Assembly: GCA_022749755.1 (NCBI GenBank)
Contig: CM040440.1
Location: 10,155,269-10,219,268, forward strand
Length of the DNA stretch: 64,000 nucleotides
From: Azadirachta indica
Taxonomy: Eukaryota > Streptophyta > Magnoliopsida > Sapindales > Meliaceae
Reading direction: 5' to 3'
Shown: positions 1-14,064 of the stretch, in pieces
How the letters are laid out: every line of letters starts with the position of its first letter
How positions within the stretch are numbered: the stretch's first letter is position 1
The notes under the pieces: generated by a model
Told to the model about the DNA's origin: nothing
Seen by the model: the letters and a program-made list of their open reading frames with translations, nothing else
The model's database searches: none
Program-made: the position numbers and the translations under genes

Positions 1-3000
1 ATTTTACATGCCTATATTGAGGATTCTCCTAGTTAATTTTCAAAAGTGAAATTTGAAAAAAAATGCTCAATAAACACTGATTTTAGTAATAATTACTTAT
101 TTTTAATTAATATTTGATATTTTTATGATTTGAGCAGATCTGTTCGCCTTCTAAAATTTACTTTAAACACCCTTTTACTTGTATGCTCATTTAAAAAAAT
201 TTTAAAATTAACGTTTTTTTTTTCTATGTATCCTTATAATTGTCTAAATAAAGCTTAATTATGCTCTTTTTATTATGGGTCTTAATTTTTTTATATAAAC
301 TCTCGTGAAAACATTTATCACATCTAAATACTTTTAGTTAACTTTATAATAAAAATTTTGAGATTTTAAAATTAAAATATATATATTTATATAGGTTATA
401 ATCTTAAATACATTTTAATTCTAATAATTTGAAATTTTACCTATTTAACTCTCAAGCCGTTTCATAAGTTGTACTCAAAATAAGTATTAATTTTTATCCG
501 TCAATTATTTTTTAAAGTTGACCATACTATTGTATAGATCGAAAAATCTAAAATCCAATAACATCATCCATGACCTAGTTTAGAACTAAAATATAGATTG
601 ATAATACTTTAAAGACTAATTAATTAGTTTTATTTTATCTTATAATAGTTGTGATTGATTAAAAATTGTTAGACTTTTACTTCAATCTTGCAAGAAAGTG
701 TGTGTGTGTGAGAAAGAATTTCGAAATTTCAAATAGATAATTGGATTTGATTGTAACATGTTGTGATTGCGATCACACAGGCTAAGAATTATAACTTTTG
801 GGCCTTCACCCAACTGCAACGATGGGACAAGTAGAAGAAATTGCCAATCAACCCTTACCCCAATACCCTACGTTATTAACAAATTTCCTTGTCATTGTTG
901 ACAAATTTCATCAAATATTAAATATATAGTTCATAATAGATATGGTAGCATTTTGTACTAATATAGTACTTATTGATTTTCAACTTTTTTTTATCATTAT
1001 TATATTTTAAATAAATAAAATTAAATTTAATTACATATATATATATTTTTTTATATATAAAATCTTAGTAGATTTAAATTTTAAATAATGCTTCTTGGAT
1101 ATAATTCGAATGGTTCAGGGACACTTAACGCTCCTAAACTATTTCAATTTTGAGTAATATTAAGAGATAAGGATTTGATGCCTCGTACAATGAATGATTT
1201 GATATATTAGAATATATATTAGAGAATAAATAAAATATACGGAGGTATTTTTAAAGTTACAATTAAATAAACCTAATAAGATTTCAAATAAAGTTACAAA
1301 TTTTACCTAGACATAATTATCAAATTTTTAATATTAAATAGAGAAAATAAATAAATTTAAAATATCTAAATAATTAAAATTAAAGTATTTTCATATTTAA
1401 AACATGTATCATGGGCGAGATAAAATAATAAAAATTAAAAAAAATTAAGGATTCATGAATCCTATAGCAAAACACTAGATGTCACTATTCAATTTTAATT
1501 CAACAAAATTGAAAGCAAAATTGGTTGGCTAAAAGACAAATATTAGGTTTGACAAAATCACACTACTACTTTTATATATTCAAATACCGTGGAAAATAAT
1601 GCCAAAAAGCAAAAACATTTTCAAAATATGTTTTCTATTTGTTTATGTAGTCAAAGAGGTGAAATGACAAAAAATTCCGAAGTAGTTTAGGACAAAAAAT
1701 GAATTTTTTATGTAAGTAAAATGATTATAATTAATATTTTATTTAATACTAATTTAATTATGATTAATTGACTTTTAAAAGTACAAAATATATCATGACC
1801 AATTATGTTCTTAATTTAGCTTTTCCTTTTGGCAAAATGAATCATGATCAATTGTTTTGAAATTATTTCTTTTAATTATTGATTCATTAATTAATTGTTG
1901 AATCAAATTTCACGAAGATATTAATTATTTGAAAAGGTCAATATGCTTTTATGTTTTTCTTATTATTTTGTTGTTGTATAAATTTTCAAAGTCAATCTAC
2001 TTCCAAGTTAATGATTCTTCTTTCAACTTGAGCCTTTTCCTTTTTCTATATAACAACTTGCAATAAATTGACTAACAATTTGAAATTGTATTTTTGATTT
2101 GAAAATGACTAAAACAACATAATTTATGATAAAAATCTTGACTCAATATATTTTGATGCCTATTTGTTTTTTACGTGAAAGTGGGAATATAATTTAATTT
2201 TTAATAATTTATAAAGTATTAAAAGATTCATTTTTTAATTTAAAAGTAAAAAATTTTAAAATTTATCTAATCTTCTAGATATGATATGTCAAATCATTAA
2301 AGATTTATTTAGGATAATTTTTCAAGTTCATTAAAGTAGACATTTTACAAATAGAATTACTTTAATAGACAAGTAAAAGAAAATAATATAAAAGGTTCAA
2401 AATAAAATAAAGACAACTAAATAATCTAACATTTTTAAAATCCTAAAAAATCTCTCCGGTCGAAGATCTAAAATTTAAATTTTTATCAGCAAAAGTAAAA
2501 CCCTTTTTCAATTTAAAAACCATTCTCCAATAACAATTAAACGACACAAAAAATTAAAATAAAATAAGATAAACTTTCAATACTAGAAAAAAAAAACTAT
2601 TTTTGTTAGTTGAAAAGCCATACAAACACTAAGTTCAAAGAGTTATATCAGATGTGATAAATAAAAATAACATTTTAGTACTTGAATGTCTAATTTATCT
2701 CAACCAGTTACCTTTTCATTACCACTGCTTATTACTAAAGGGGTAAACACATACCTTAGATTTGGATAATCAACTATATACTACTTACTATTACAGTACT
2801 TATGCATTTTATATTACTTATTAAATATAAATTACTATAAAATAATATAAGATGTGTTGAGTGATATAATAGGAAGTAGTATGCTATTTATTATTCAAGT
2901 TTAAAGTACGTTTTTACCCTTATACTACCGAACAAAAGTAACGAAAAAGTAGTTAATTGAGACAAATTATATTTTTAAGTATTATGATGTTACGTTTCAA

Positions 3001-5660
3001 TAGATTTTTTTTTTCTTTTCTTGCACTATTTCGATAGATTTTATAAGTTTTTGAAACATGTAAAAATTTAAATTTTTTTCGTTTTTAATTTTGACGGAGA
3101 ACCCTTTTATTTATATTAGTAAATTTTGAACTAGACATAAAAATTATATATTTTTAAATGCATATAACATGTATTAATTTAATTCTTACAAATGTTTTTA
3201 AAAAATGAATAATACTGTTTTTAATAATTAATATAATTTTCTATATAGACACTTTTAAATAAAAATTAATGAAACTCCGTTACGTTTTTAGTAATAATTA
3301 ATAAATTAATGAATTGTAGATCAATCTGCTGAAGTACCAATTCTAAACGGCACGTTATTAATATAAAATAAAGTCAACCATGTGTCAACATTAATAATAT
3401 TTAATTATTTTAATTATTTTAATCATTTATTTATTTATTATTTATTTATTTTTGCGATTGGGATTGATTCAAATTCTATACATATTCACCTACTCCTACC
3501 ATATTTTGGTTTGTATTTCTTTATTATTATTTTATCAAATTTTAGGAAAATTGATCCGAAAGATCAATCGAAATTCAAAGTTAAACCAATTAGTGTTCTT
3601 ACTTTTTTTTTTTTCAAATTAAGTGGTTTAAGGAAGAAAGAAATTGGGTCCCATTAATTGCGTTTGTTTAATATCAATTAAATTTTGATAAAAGATTAGT
3701 TTTTTAATTTTGAAATATTTTTTAAAAAAATCTAATCTCTTTGAAATAACGTTATAAAGGACATATTTAATTAAATTTTTAATTTAAAAAAATGTAGGGA
3801 TTTTGTTGTCCGCAAACATATAAAATTCATCATTAATTTAGATTTAATATTTGTCTTTTAACTTAATTATGAATATTTATTAATTGTATCTCAACAATTT
3901 TAAATTAAAATATTTGACTTAAAAATTTGAATAAGTTTATTTAATTATAATTTAAAAAATAATATTCAAAATTTTATATAATATAGTTTTAAGATATTTT
4001 TATTTAGAGTTTACAAATAAAATAAACATATCATCCAAATGATTCACATTTATATATTCAAATTTATTTAAATTTTAGATTCATTGAATTCCACATAAGA
4101 AAACAACCACTAAGAAAAATATTTAAAAAGATAAAAGGAAAAAAATTCATATATAAATTAAAAATTCATATATAAATTAATTATATAAAATAAAATTGAT
4201 GGAATAGCTCTAGCTATAATCTATGGTTGGTAACTCCATTAAGTATGCACTTTAATATAATAATTTTGTCAAATTTTAATATAAAATTGAAAACTTGAAA
4301 TGAATAACTTACTTGATGCTCAAGTTAAAGAGAATGTTTATTATTATTATTATTATTTTAAAATTAGTAAAACTTTAATAAGAAATTAAGGTTCAACTAA
4401 GTGTGATCCTTTTTGTCCTAACTTTTATTAATGGATAAGTCATAAGTGATTAAGACATCATTAATTCAAAGATTAGAGAGAATAAAGCAAGCTTTTGCAT
4501 AAAACTTGAGCCTTTCCTTTATTGATTGATAATTGCAAATTGGTTTGGTATTGATGGTTACATATGTTAAATCCAATTATATACTTATTTGATATGAACA
4601 ATCATGCACCATAGATTAAGATTTTGTTTGATATTATTAAGGGCAGAATCAAAAAATAAATGATTGGGGTATTAAAATATTTAAAAAGTAAAGTTAGTCC
4701 GTTAATATTTTAAAAATAATTAATAAATTAAGAAGTAAGGTCTATTTATTTTTTTTACTTGAAATCTGAATATAAATATTCAGATATGTAAGAGTCATTT
4801 GTTTTTTTAACTTATATCTGAATATTTGTTACAAATATCTTAACATAATTAAATTAAAAATTTTAACTTAAATTTGAATAAGTGAATGTCTGAATAATTT
4901 AAATATTTTATTTGTTAATAATATCCTTAATTTATTACTTAATATTTATATATGTCAATAATTTAATATATTAGTATAAGATTTTTTAAAATCAGTTTTA
5001 AATTTTTTATTTTTATAAAAACAAATAGTTTAACATTTATATTCAAACATTTAAAATAAAAAAAACATATTAATTTAATTCAGATTTAAGTCAAATTCAA
5101 ATTTCAACTATTTTTAAATTCTAAATAGAAAAAATAAACACTACTGTAAATGAATAATTTTACAAAGTGTACAAGTCAAATTATATATAAAATATGTGTC
5201 TAAAATATAAATATAATAAAAAATTTAAAAAACTCGTGTTGTTAAAGGGTCAGGGTCCGGTTAAACCTTGGGTATTGTGATACTTTTGCTTTGTTAACAC
5301 TATTTTTCATTCACAACTACGTTAATTTTGATCTACAAATATCCATTTTTTTACTTGATTGTATCTATTTATCAAACACCGATAAACGCTCACTTAACAA
5401 CTTATAACTTCTATTTTATAGTAGTTGTGGCTTAAAAAACGTAACACCCAGAGACAAATAGACCTTATTAATATGCATATAATTGATAAAGTATTTATTT
5501 TTAATTAATCTTCATTTTTATTGGACAATCATATTTACCATTTATATAATAATATCTAGTGTTTTCATTAAGTGTTAAGGTATAACAAAATGTACTTTCA
5601 AAAGAATTAATAAAATTTTTAAATTTTTTTAGAAAAACTTAATAAAGGTTTTCTTTCGAA
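1..5660. other. AT-rich intergenic DNA without a recognisable gene
   Basis: Both strands are very AT-rich and stop-dense. Open frames are short and low in complexity and match no family I know. There are scattered poly-A/T runs and short ATT/TTA microsatellites, for example near 4337-4360. I see no tRNA, rRNA or transposase motif. It probably consists of old transposon debris. Confidence 0.6.
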
Positions 5661-5666
5661 ACATAC

Positions 5667-6211
5667 TCTGATTTTATAATTTTTTAAAATAATTATTTAA
5701 TACAACACTATAAAATAAACTAAAAAAAATACAAAAATTGATTTAAAATTTTAATTGGAATTGACAATTTGTAGTTAAATCAGTATAATATAATATTTAA
5801 ATTTACAGTACATTTTGTTCATCCACGTGCCTTTGAAGATCTTGATAGCAGTTGATATACAATTATACAAAATACATGATGTTACATGCATTATAAAAAT
5901 GTACCTTGTATCATTTATTTTTTAATTGAAAAAAAAATGTAATTTTATAATTTTTTTAAAATAATTTATTTAATACAACACTATAAAATAAACTAAAAAA
6001 AATACAAAAATTGATTTAAAATTTTAATTGGAATTGACAATTTGTAGTTAAATCAGTATATAATATAATATTTAAATTTACAGTACATTTTGTTCATCCA
6101 CGTGCCTTTGAAGATCTTGATAGCAGTTGATATACAATTATACAAAATACATGATGTTACATGCATTATAAAAATGTACCTTGTATCATTTATTTTTTAA
6201 TTGAAAAAAAA
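5667..6211. repeat. Tandem duplication, two ~273-bp copies
   Basis: Two head-to-tail copies are nearly identical over their full length. The same landmark (TACAACACTATAAAATAAAC) starts at 5701 and again at 5974, a period of 273 bases. Each copy has the palindrome CACGTG inside ATCCACGTGCC. I see only a few differences, mostly in A/T run length and one extra TA step, so the duplication is recent or has been homogenised. No reading frame is preserved. Confidence 0.9.
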
Positions 6212-6796
6212 GTTTAAATTTATAGGAATTTGTTTTTCTTTTAAAATAATTTAAATTATATAATTTCTTAAAGAACTTTGAATAAATAATTTTTTTTTTA
6301 ATAATATCCCTTTATTCAATTGATAGTTATGCCATAATTTAAACGAAAGTTAGAATACAACTTTAAAAATCTTGTATTACACTTTATATTTACTTGATTT
6401 TCATATTCTTAAATCAATAATTTTTTTCTATTGAAAATATAATTTAAAAATTACAGTAAAAATTAAACTTTTTAATTATAATCAATAAATTAAAAAATAG
6501 TACGAATTTTACGCAAAATGGGAATGACTGGTGAATTGTGTGGGAGAATCCTACTTTTTTTTTTTTCCGTAAATTTACTTCATTAATTGTACAATAACAA
6601 CACTCTTTTATAATTACTTTATTGTGTAATTGACTCTCCTTGATCATTGGATTAAAATCTAACGGTCCTGAAACTAAGGAGAATCCATTGTGTCGTACAA
6701 CTGCTTTTACTGTAGCATCACTCTTCGATTTTTCGTGTGAAAGAAAAAGTACAATGAATTAGTTTAGGTTGTTTGATGTGTTGTCATAAAAATAAA

Positions 6797-6833
6797 TAAA
6801 TAATAGTAATAATAATAATAATAATAATATTAA
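6797..6833. repeat. AAT trinucleotide microsatellite
   Basis: A run of AAT units, interrupted once by AGT, just upstream of a promoter-like segment. Simple sequence repeat. Confidence 0.85.
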
Positions 6834-6854
6834 TCAAAGAAGGAAGAAATCCGC

Positions 6855-7020
6855 AAAGATGACGTCATTTAAAGGTCCAGTCACTGGCGTGGGGACCATG
6901 AATCAAGACTCTGTCCTCCGTCGTTGACCAACTGATTTTTTAATGGACCCCACTCCGCCCATCTCTTTCCTTATATAGTGTTGCCTCTCTCAACATCTCC
7001 TTATCACAAACTTATTTCAA
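6855..7020 (+). promoter_or_regulatory. Isolated promoter-like island
   Basis: This short stretch is much less AT-rich than its surroundings. In order it holds TGACGTCA (perfect CRE/as-1-type palindrome, 6859-6866), GGTCCAGTCACTGGCGTGG, a W-box-like TTGACC (6924-6929), and a TATA-like CTTATATAG near 6970, followed by a pyrimidine-rich leader. The arrangement resembles a plant core promoter with a start site near 7000. No coding sequence follows for kilobases. It could drive a non-coding RNA, belong to a lost gene, or be part of a transposon. The motifs are visible in the sequence; promoter function is inferred. Confidence 0.35.
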
Positions 7021-10000
7021 AATTTTTCTAGAAAATTAAAATCGTAAAATAATACAAAATTTTAAAGTTAAAGGTAACGGTACGCTCTACGGCATCAATA
7101 CGCGTATAATATTAAAAATTATATTAAAAATAAAAATTATTATAAAAATTTAAAAATAAAAATTCGAAAATAATTTATATTTTTATATATATATTTACAC
7201 TCATTTATATATTATTATATTTATATATTTTCAATAATTGAAATTAAATTTTTAATATATATATTAATATATAGTACTGTAATTATATTAATTACATGTG
7301 TCATATTTTAACTTAACCGTTAAAAGAACATCAATCTAACGATTTATAAATTATAAAAGTATATATATAAAAATATGAGACTACTAATATATCTTTATAT
7401 ATATATATATATTAATTGAGTAATATCGTGTTTTCTATATACTAAAATTTATTCTAAAAGGTAGCATAGCTTTCATAAATTAAATAATCAGACGGATAAT
7501 TAGCTTATAAAAATATTAGAAGATAAGTTTTAGGATTCTAAAGACCTTTAATGCTCTATTTAATACATCATTTGAAATATTTTATGGTCATAGTCTTTAA
7601 GTTATTTAATTATTTCTATAATATTTAAATTTAGATGTGAAAATATTATATGCTTTTTAATGTTAAATATAATTTTATGTATACCCTAAGCTAGAACTTT
7701 GGTCGTGGCATTGACTTAAACAATATCAACATTGTTATTTTCTTTAGAATAACGTATAGTCAATTTGAATATAAGGACAAGAAACGTAAAATAATAATAA
7801 TTTAATCTCTAAATTCATATTTATTATTTCTTAAAAAATTAATTAATTAATTATTATTCAAAATTTATCATCTCAAACAAAAATTTTAACTTAATTACAT
7901 AAATAAAGTACCCACACAAATTTAATTCATTAATTTAATGGGAACAAATAGTTAATTTTTAAAATAATTATAATTAAGAGAATTATGCACCTATTTCTTA
8001 AAATTAGTGGAATCTATTGATAACATGCATTAAAAATTTATTTTTTTAAAAAAGAATTTAGATAAATTCTATTACGATGTATTTTAAAAAAACTATTAAT
8101 ACAATTGACGAAGATTTTTTACCATTAACTAATTAAAAAAAATTTATCTACAAAAAATAAAATATTCTCACACTTTCAAACGTCAATCCTCTGTTAAAGA
8201 GTAAAGATTTTTTAACACCTAAATTATTATTAAGGATAAAACAAGATGAATTAAAGCATAGTTTTGTTCAAACATTACAAGTTGATATCTTACTATTTTC
8301 ATTATTATTTATTTTACAATAATTAGTGTATAAAATAATTAAAACCGGCTCAAATTAAATTGCATAGGGCAAGGAAAAATAAATAAATAAAATAATTAAA
8401 AAACAAAAAAAAAGGGCAATTTGATTACTTACTGTCCGAACAAAAAGAGAGAGAATGTGGGCTTTCACTTTCACACACGTATCTTGTGACCATATAATAA
8501 TTATTTATTATTATATTCTCTTTGTCGTTTTGCTCCAAAAATTTCTGAAAACCAACAAACTCTTTGACTTGCAGCGTGAGATTTCCCCGCCTTCACCTTC
8601 ACATGCAAAATTCTTCCTATCTCGACCTTTTTTTAATTAAATTTAAAATTAAAAAAAGTATTTATAAAATAAATAAATAAGTAATAAATTAATTAATTGT
8701 TTCACACTATTTTCCTCTTTAATAAATAAAGTGCGTTTTTTTGACTACGTGTGAAAAGCTCCCCTTAAATGCTACTTCCCATAATATTAGTTTAATATTA
8801 TTATATTTAAATTAATTAATAATAAATATATTTTTGAAAAAATGGGAAAAATATTATTTTAATAAAGTTTAGAAGATTACGACAAACGAAGAAGAGTGAA
8901 GAGGAATTCGTCATTCGTGCCCTTTGACTAATCAGATGCATTGCATGAAAATTTTTTCTCTCTCTCTTACTAGGTTAAATCCTGACCGTCCATTTTTGGT
9001 AAGTCTCTCATCTGGTGATTCTTGTCGGTATGACATGGCAAGATGATATATACCCGACCAGGATCCGTGAAGGGTAGGATGGAGATGTTTGATTTTCTTC
9101 CAGGTTTGGGCCTGCGCAGGTCAAATCTTGTATATTTGTCTTCGGATTTATGGCCTACTATTGAACTTTGAAATGACCAAATTACTCCTAATTGTTTTTT
9201 CTATCCCTTTTTAATTTACTCTTTGTTAATATTGTTTCGTTAAATTTTGATATGAATTTTTAGCAAAATCATTTCTATCAAAAACTAACTTAGAATTTTA
9301 CACATTTAAAATAATTAAAAAGATTATTTGAATTTTATTGTAAAGAAAGTAACAATTTTTATTTTATTATGTTTTGTTACTTGTTACTAAATTCATTACG
9401 TTTAATAATTTATAAAAAAATTGAAATCAAAATAAACTAGAACACATTGAGAAACAAGAGATAATAAAAATTATTTAAATTTCTACGATTTTTTTTTTTA
9501 AATAATTAACTTAAATTAAGAATCAAGATAACCTAATGTTATACATCAAAATTTTGAGCATGCTAGTTAATAGAGTAAATCGGTGCCAAGGACCATAGAC
9601 TAAGTGTGAAACTCAAGAAGAGTTTTGACCAACAATGACTAAACTAGTAAAAAACTAGAACTAATTTGTTGATGAGATCCTCATCGAGACAAATCAAAAA
9701 TAGTTAGTGTAAACACGAAAGTCAAGAAGAATCTTGGCCAATAATGAACAAAACTAGTCAAAACTAAAGTTATTTTGTTGATTAGATCGACACAAACTAA
9801 AAAACCAGTTAGCATATGAGAATTATTAGAAAGGCCGATCCTTAAATGAGACATTTACAAGTGTTTATTAGATAGTTTGCTAGGCAAGAGTTTTAGACTT
9901 GTGACACCTAGCTTTACCTATGGTTTTAAAAGTTGCATTGTTAAAAAGTTCAATATAATAAAACTAGAAAAAAAATATAAAGTCAAGTTTAATTTATTTC

Positions 10001-10110
10001 TAATTATGAAATATAACAATTTATGCTTAATTTAGATTCATGTTGCTTGTAAATAAAATATATAAAAAATTTATTAGTTTGACAAGCATTTTAGATATTA
10101 GTTATATAAG
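7021..10110. other. AT-rich intergenic DNA with one less AT-rich block
   Basis: No coding region is supportable. At 8890-9140 a block of near-normal composition contains CTCTCTCTCT, the RY-like TGCATTGCATG and mixed sequence without a long frame. At 9600-9800 a degenerate two-copy repeat has a spacing of ~109 bases (CAAGAAG at 9614 and 9723). The rest is A/T-rich. Confidence 0.5.
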
Positions 10111-10119
10111 TTTTGAAGT

Positions 10120-13100
10120 TAGTAAAAGGATTTTCGACCTTCATTTATAATATACTTATTTTATAGTACAATTATTAGATGAGATTGATATTTGTATATA
10201 TTCATTAATTGTCTTTCAAATGAAAAGAATTTATATATTAGCTCTTATAGATGTTTAAATTAAACAAAACTATGCAATTAGGGGGAAAAACCTAAAATGA
10301 GAAAAGAAAATAAAAAATCTATTTGTTTAAAATAGTTACAATGTTAGTGAAGAAAATTATCAATTTTCTATCTCAATTAACTTGAAATCAACATCTCTCT
10401 TTGATTACATATAATTAATGTTTGTTGGTTTATATTTGTACTTAATTTGACTTGGATTTGTTATTAACCCACGTTTTAACCAAGCTTATGTAAATAATAA
10501 ATCATTATAAATTTTATTGTTAATTATTCCCAATATAATAAATTAGGATTCATTGTTGGTTTAGTAAATAAAGTATAAATTTTCATTGGCTCCAACTGTA
10601 ATATTTATTATATCTATTTCTACATTTATTGGTTGGACAAATGTTTCTATTAGATATTATCCAAATGGCCTACCTACTGAAAAGACTTTCGATCTTTATT
10701 AATAATATACTTAAACTAGATAAGATTGGCATGTTTATATTTTCGATACAATTTTAAATGCAAAAATTCTAATTATCAACTCTAAATTCATGTTCACACA
10801 AAAAAAATTAATAAAATGCATCATCAATCAATAGTTCAAGATTACAAGTTAGACTTGGCTTTGAAACAATTATTGTGAGATGACATTAGTAAATGACAAT
10901 TATAAATAAAAAAATAAGATATATATATTAACTTTTCTGTAAAAGTTAATATTTACTAAATATTTTATATTAAATAAATAGATACGAAATAATTTAAAAA
11001 TTAAAAAAATATTTTTGATACATATTATTTAGGCAACTAGTTTACAGAAAGGACTTTCGTTCTTCATTAATAATATACTTAAACTAGGTAAGATTAGTAT
11101 CTCTATACTTTCGATGTAATTTTAAATTTTGTATATCAACTCTAATTCATGTTCATATAAAAAGTTAATAAAATACATTATCAATCAATATATAAGAATT
11201 TCAAGTTTGGAGTATATTAATATTGAAGTGTTATAACTATAATAAGTAATGTCATGAGATACAATGAATAAAATGTCAAATATAATATACAAAGGACAAG
11301 TATAAATTAGTTGTCTCTTAAAAGTTGGAGTTCGCTAAAATTTTTATATAAATAAATAAAGCAAAATAGTCTAAAAACTTTAAAAAAAAAAACAGTTTCT
11401 AATATATATAATTTAGATGATCGATCTACTGAAAGGATTTTCAACCTTTGTCAATAATATACTTAAATAAATAAGATTACATCTTTACACTTTCGGTGTA
11501 CTTTTAAATGAGCAAATTTTGTATATCAACTCTAATTCATTCATATAGAAAAGTTAATAAAATATATTAATAAACAATAACATAGGATTGCCAATTTGGA
11601 GCATGTTTAATATTGAAGAGTTGTAACTTTGAAACTATAATGAATATAAGATGAAATTGGTAAAATTTCAACTACAAATAAGAAAATGAGAGGTATAGAT
11701 TAGTTATCGAGTAAAGCTAGAGTTTACTAAAAATTTTATAAAAATAAATAATAACAAAATAATCTAAAACTTAAAAGATAGTTTCTGATATATATGATCT
11801 AGGTGTGCGATTTGCTGAGAAGACTTTTAACCTCTGTTAATAATATATTTAAATTAGATAAGATTAACATCTCTATGTTTTTGGTCTAGTTTTAGATGAG
11901 CATATTATGTATATAAACTTTAATTCATATTGACATAGAAAAGTTAATAAAATACATTAACAATTAGCAACTTAGTATTGCAAGTTTGGAGTATGTTTAA
12001 CATTGAAGAGTTGAAACTTTAAAACTATAATCTTATGAGTTTCAATGATTAAAATGTCATCTATAAATAACAAAAAGAGAGTATAAATTAGTTTTTTTTA
12101 GTAGAAGTTGGAGTTTGATAAAAATTTTATCAAAAATTTTATAGAAGTAGATAAACATTTTATACATGTAAATAAAATAGTTTTCGATATATACAAGTAA
12201 ATAAAAGAAAGTTCTTTAAAAATTAGAAAAAAAATATTTTATGATATATATGATCCAGATAGCGGATCTACTGAAAGAACTTTTAACATTCATTAATAAT
12301 ATACTTAATTAAATAAAATTAATATCCTTATATTTTTAGTTTAGTTTTTAAAATGAGTAGATTCTATTTATCAACTCTAATTTATGTTCATGTAGAAAAA
12401 TTAATAAAGTGCCTCATTAATCAATGACTCAAGTTTGGAGTTTAAGATTGAAGAGTTGTAATTTCAAAACTTCAATGTTATGAGATACAATTAATAAAAT
12501 GTGAACTATAAATAAGAAAATTAGAGTATAAATTAGTTGTTTAGTAAAAGTTGGAGTTTGCTAAAAATTTTTTATAAGTAAATAAAAAGACAAGTATCTA
12601 AATATTAGAAAAAAAAGATTTTCTAATATATATGATCTAAATGATGGGTCTATGAAAAGATATTTCAACCTTCATTAATAATATACTTAAATTAGATAAA
12701 ATTAACGTCTCTAAATTTTTGGTTTAGTTTTAAAATGATTAGATTTTGCATAATAACTCTAATTCATGTTCACATAGCAAAATTAATAAAATACATCATT
12801 AATCAATGAATCGAAGTTTGGAGTATGTTTAAAATTGAAGAGTTGTAACTTTAAAACTATCATGTTGTGAGATATAATTATAAATATGTCAACTATAAAT
12901 AGGAAAATGAAAGTATAAATTAGTTCATTAGTAGAAGTTGCAGTTGGCTAAAAATTTGGTGTAAATAAATAAATAAAAGACAATTGTCTAAAAGTAAAAT
13001 TTTTTTTTTTTTATACATACGATTCAGATGGACGGTCTATTAGAAAAATTTTCAACTTTTATTAATAATGTACTTAAATTGGATAAAATTAACATCCTGT

Positions 13101-13310
13101 TTTTTCGGTTTAACTTTCAAATGAGCATATTTTACATATCAACTCTAATTCATATTTATATAGCAAAATTAGCAATATGCATCATTTATTAATGAGTTAG
13201 GATTACGAGTTGAGAGTGTGGTTAGGATTAAAGTATTGAGGGGGTAAAATTAGTAGATGTCAACTACAAACAAGTAAAAGGTAGGTAAAGATTCTTTAGT
13301 ATAAGTTAGT
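10120..13310. repeat. Degenerate ~385-bp tandem array (satellite-like)
   Basis: A recurring block begins with a variant of CTGAAAGGACTTTC and AATAATATACTTAAA. It continues with CAACTCTAATTCATGTTC, then AAGTTAATAAAATACATCA, then GTTGGAGTTTGCTAAAAATT. The AATAATATAC anchor lies at about 10701, 11069, 11453, 11839, 12295, 12677 and 13064. The spacings are 368, 384, 386, 456, 382 and 387. A more diverged unit precedes the array near 10130-10146. Copies differ by many substitutions and small indels, so the array is old. It ends only a few hundred bases before the PLL1 promoter. I do not recognise the family. Confidence 0.85.
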
Positions 13311-13599
13311 ATTTATTAAATATTTTTAATTATTATATGGTTTGAATTTTAAAGTTAAAAAACATATATAATAGTTTAACAATTTAGAAAGGAAAAGGTT
13401 TGCATCTCTGAAGAAGGGCAAAATTGTGAAAATTATATTCAACAAGAATAAATAAGGCCTCAATTCACATTCATTTGGGGGTAAGCTCTTGCTTCCACAC
13501 AGGGGGTTGCATTGACCAAACAAGGAAAAAGACAAAAGCATGCTTCAAAAACAACCCTTTATTCAACCTCCTTTTCCTGCTTTGACCCTACCCTTTTAC

Positions 13600-14064
13600 C
13601 CACTCAGGGATTTAGTTGTAATTTAAACAAAAGACCAATTACAAAATTGGAAAGCAGGTCTAGTGGACCCCACTATCTGACCTGTCATCTGACGTGGCAG
13701 CCATCTACCCCCGTATAAAAGGCCTTCCGCGCCTGCTAAAACGCCAGGTGTAACCGTCAGCGGAGAGCCAAACAACTGCACACAACAGAAGAACAAAAGA
13801 AAATATAAAAAACAAAAGCAACGAAAACACACACCCCACTCTCTCTCTTTCTATATAAATAAGTCTACTCAGCTCAAATATTTTAAAAAAAAAAAAAAAA
13901 TTTCTTCCGTCTCTCTTTCTCTCTCTTTCTCTCTGATTACTTTCTTTTTCTTTTTCTTTTTCTTTTTTATTTTCTTTTTCTTTTTCAAACTTTGCCAGAA
14001 ACTTGAAGTAAAATTTTCTCAGCTACCAAACAGACAGAGAAAACGGAGGTGTGAATCAAATGTG
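13600..14064 (+). promoter_or_regulatory. PLL1 core promoter and 5' leader
   Basis: A clear TATA box (TATAAAA, 13714-13720) is preceded at 13691-13698 by TGACGTGG, an ACGT-core element of the G-box/ABRE type. The expected start site is near 13745-13755. The leader then carries a long pyrimidine tract, CT repeats followed by CTTTTT repeats (about 13903-13988), typical of plant 5' UTRs. The only upstream ATG is at 14060. It is followed at once by TGA, and the A of that TGA is the first base of the PLL1 start codon. Its context is weak (C at -3, T at +4), while the main ATG has G at both -3 and +4. Confidence 0.7.

Noticed and set aside
3382..3657. 91-codon frame rich in Phe, Ile and Tyr
   Set aside because: Such frames are expected in T-rich DNA lacking the A-rich stop codons. 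No promoter or family motif.
8455..8640. 61-codon frame in the left desert
   Set aside because: Short, with no homology I can recognise and no splice or promoter context.
14062..14064. GTG as the PLL1 start
   Set aside because: The ATG three bases downstream gives the expected MGSG acylation signal. Plant nuclear genes rarely start at GTG.
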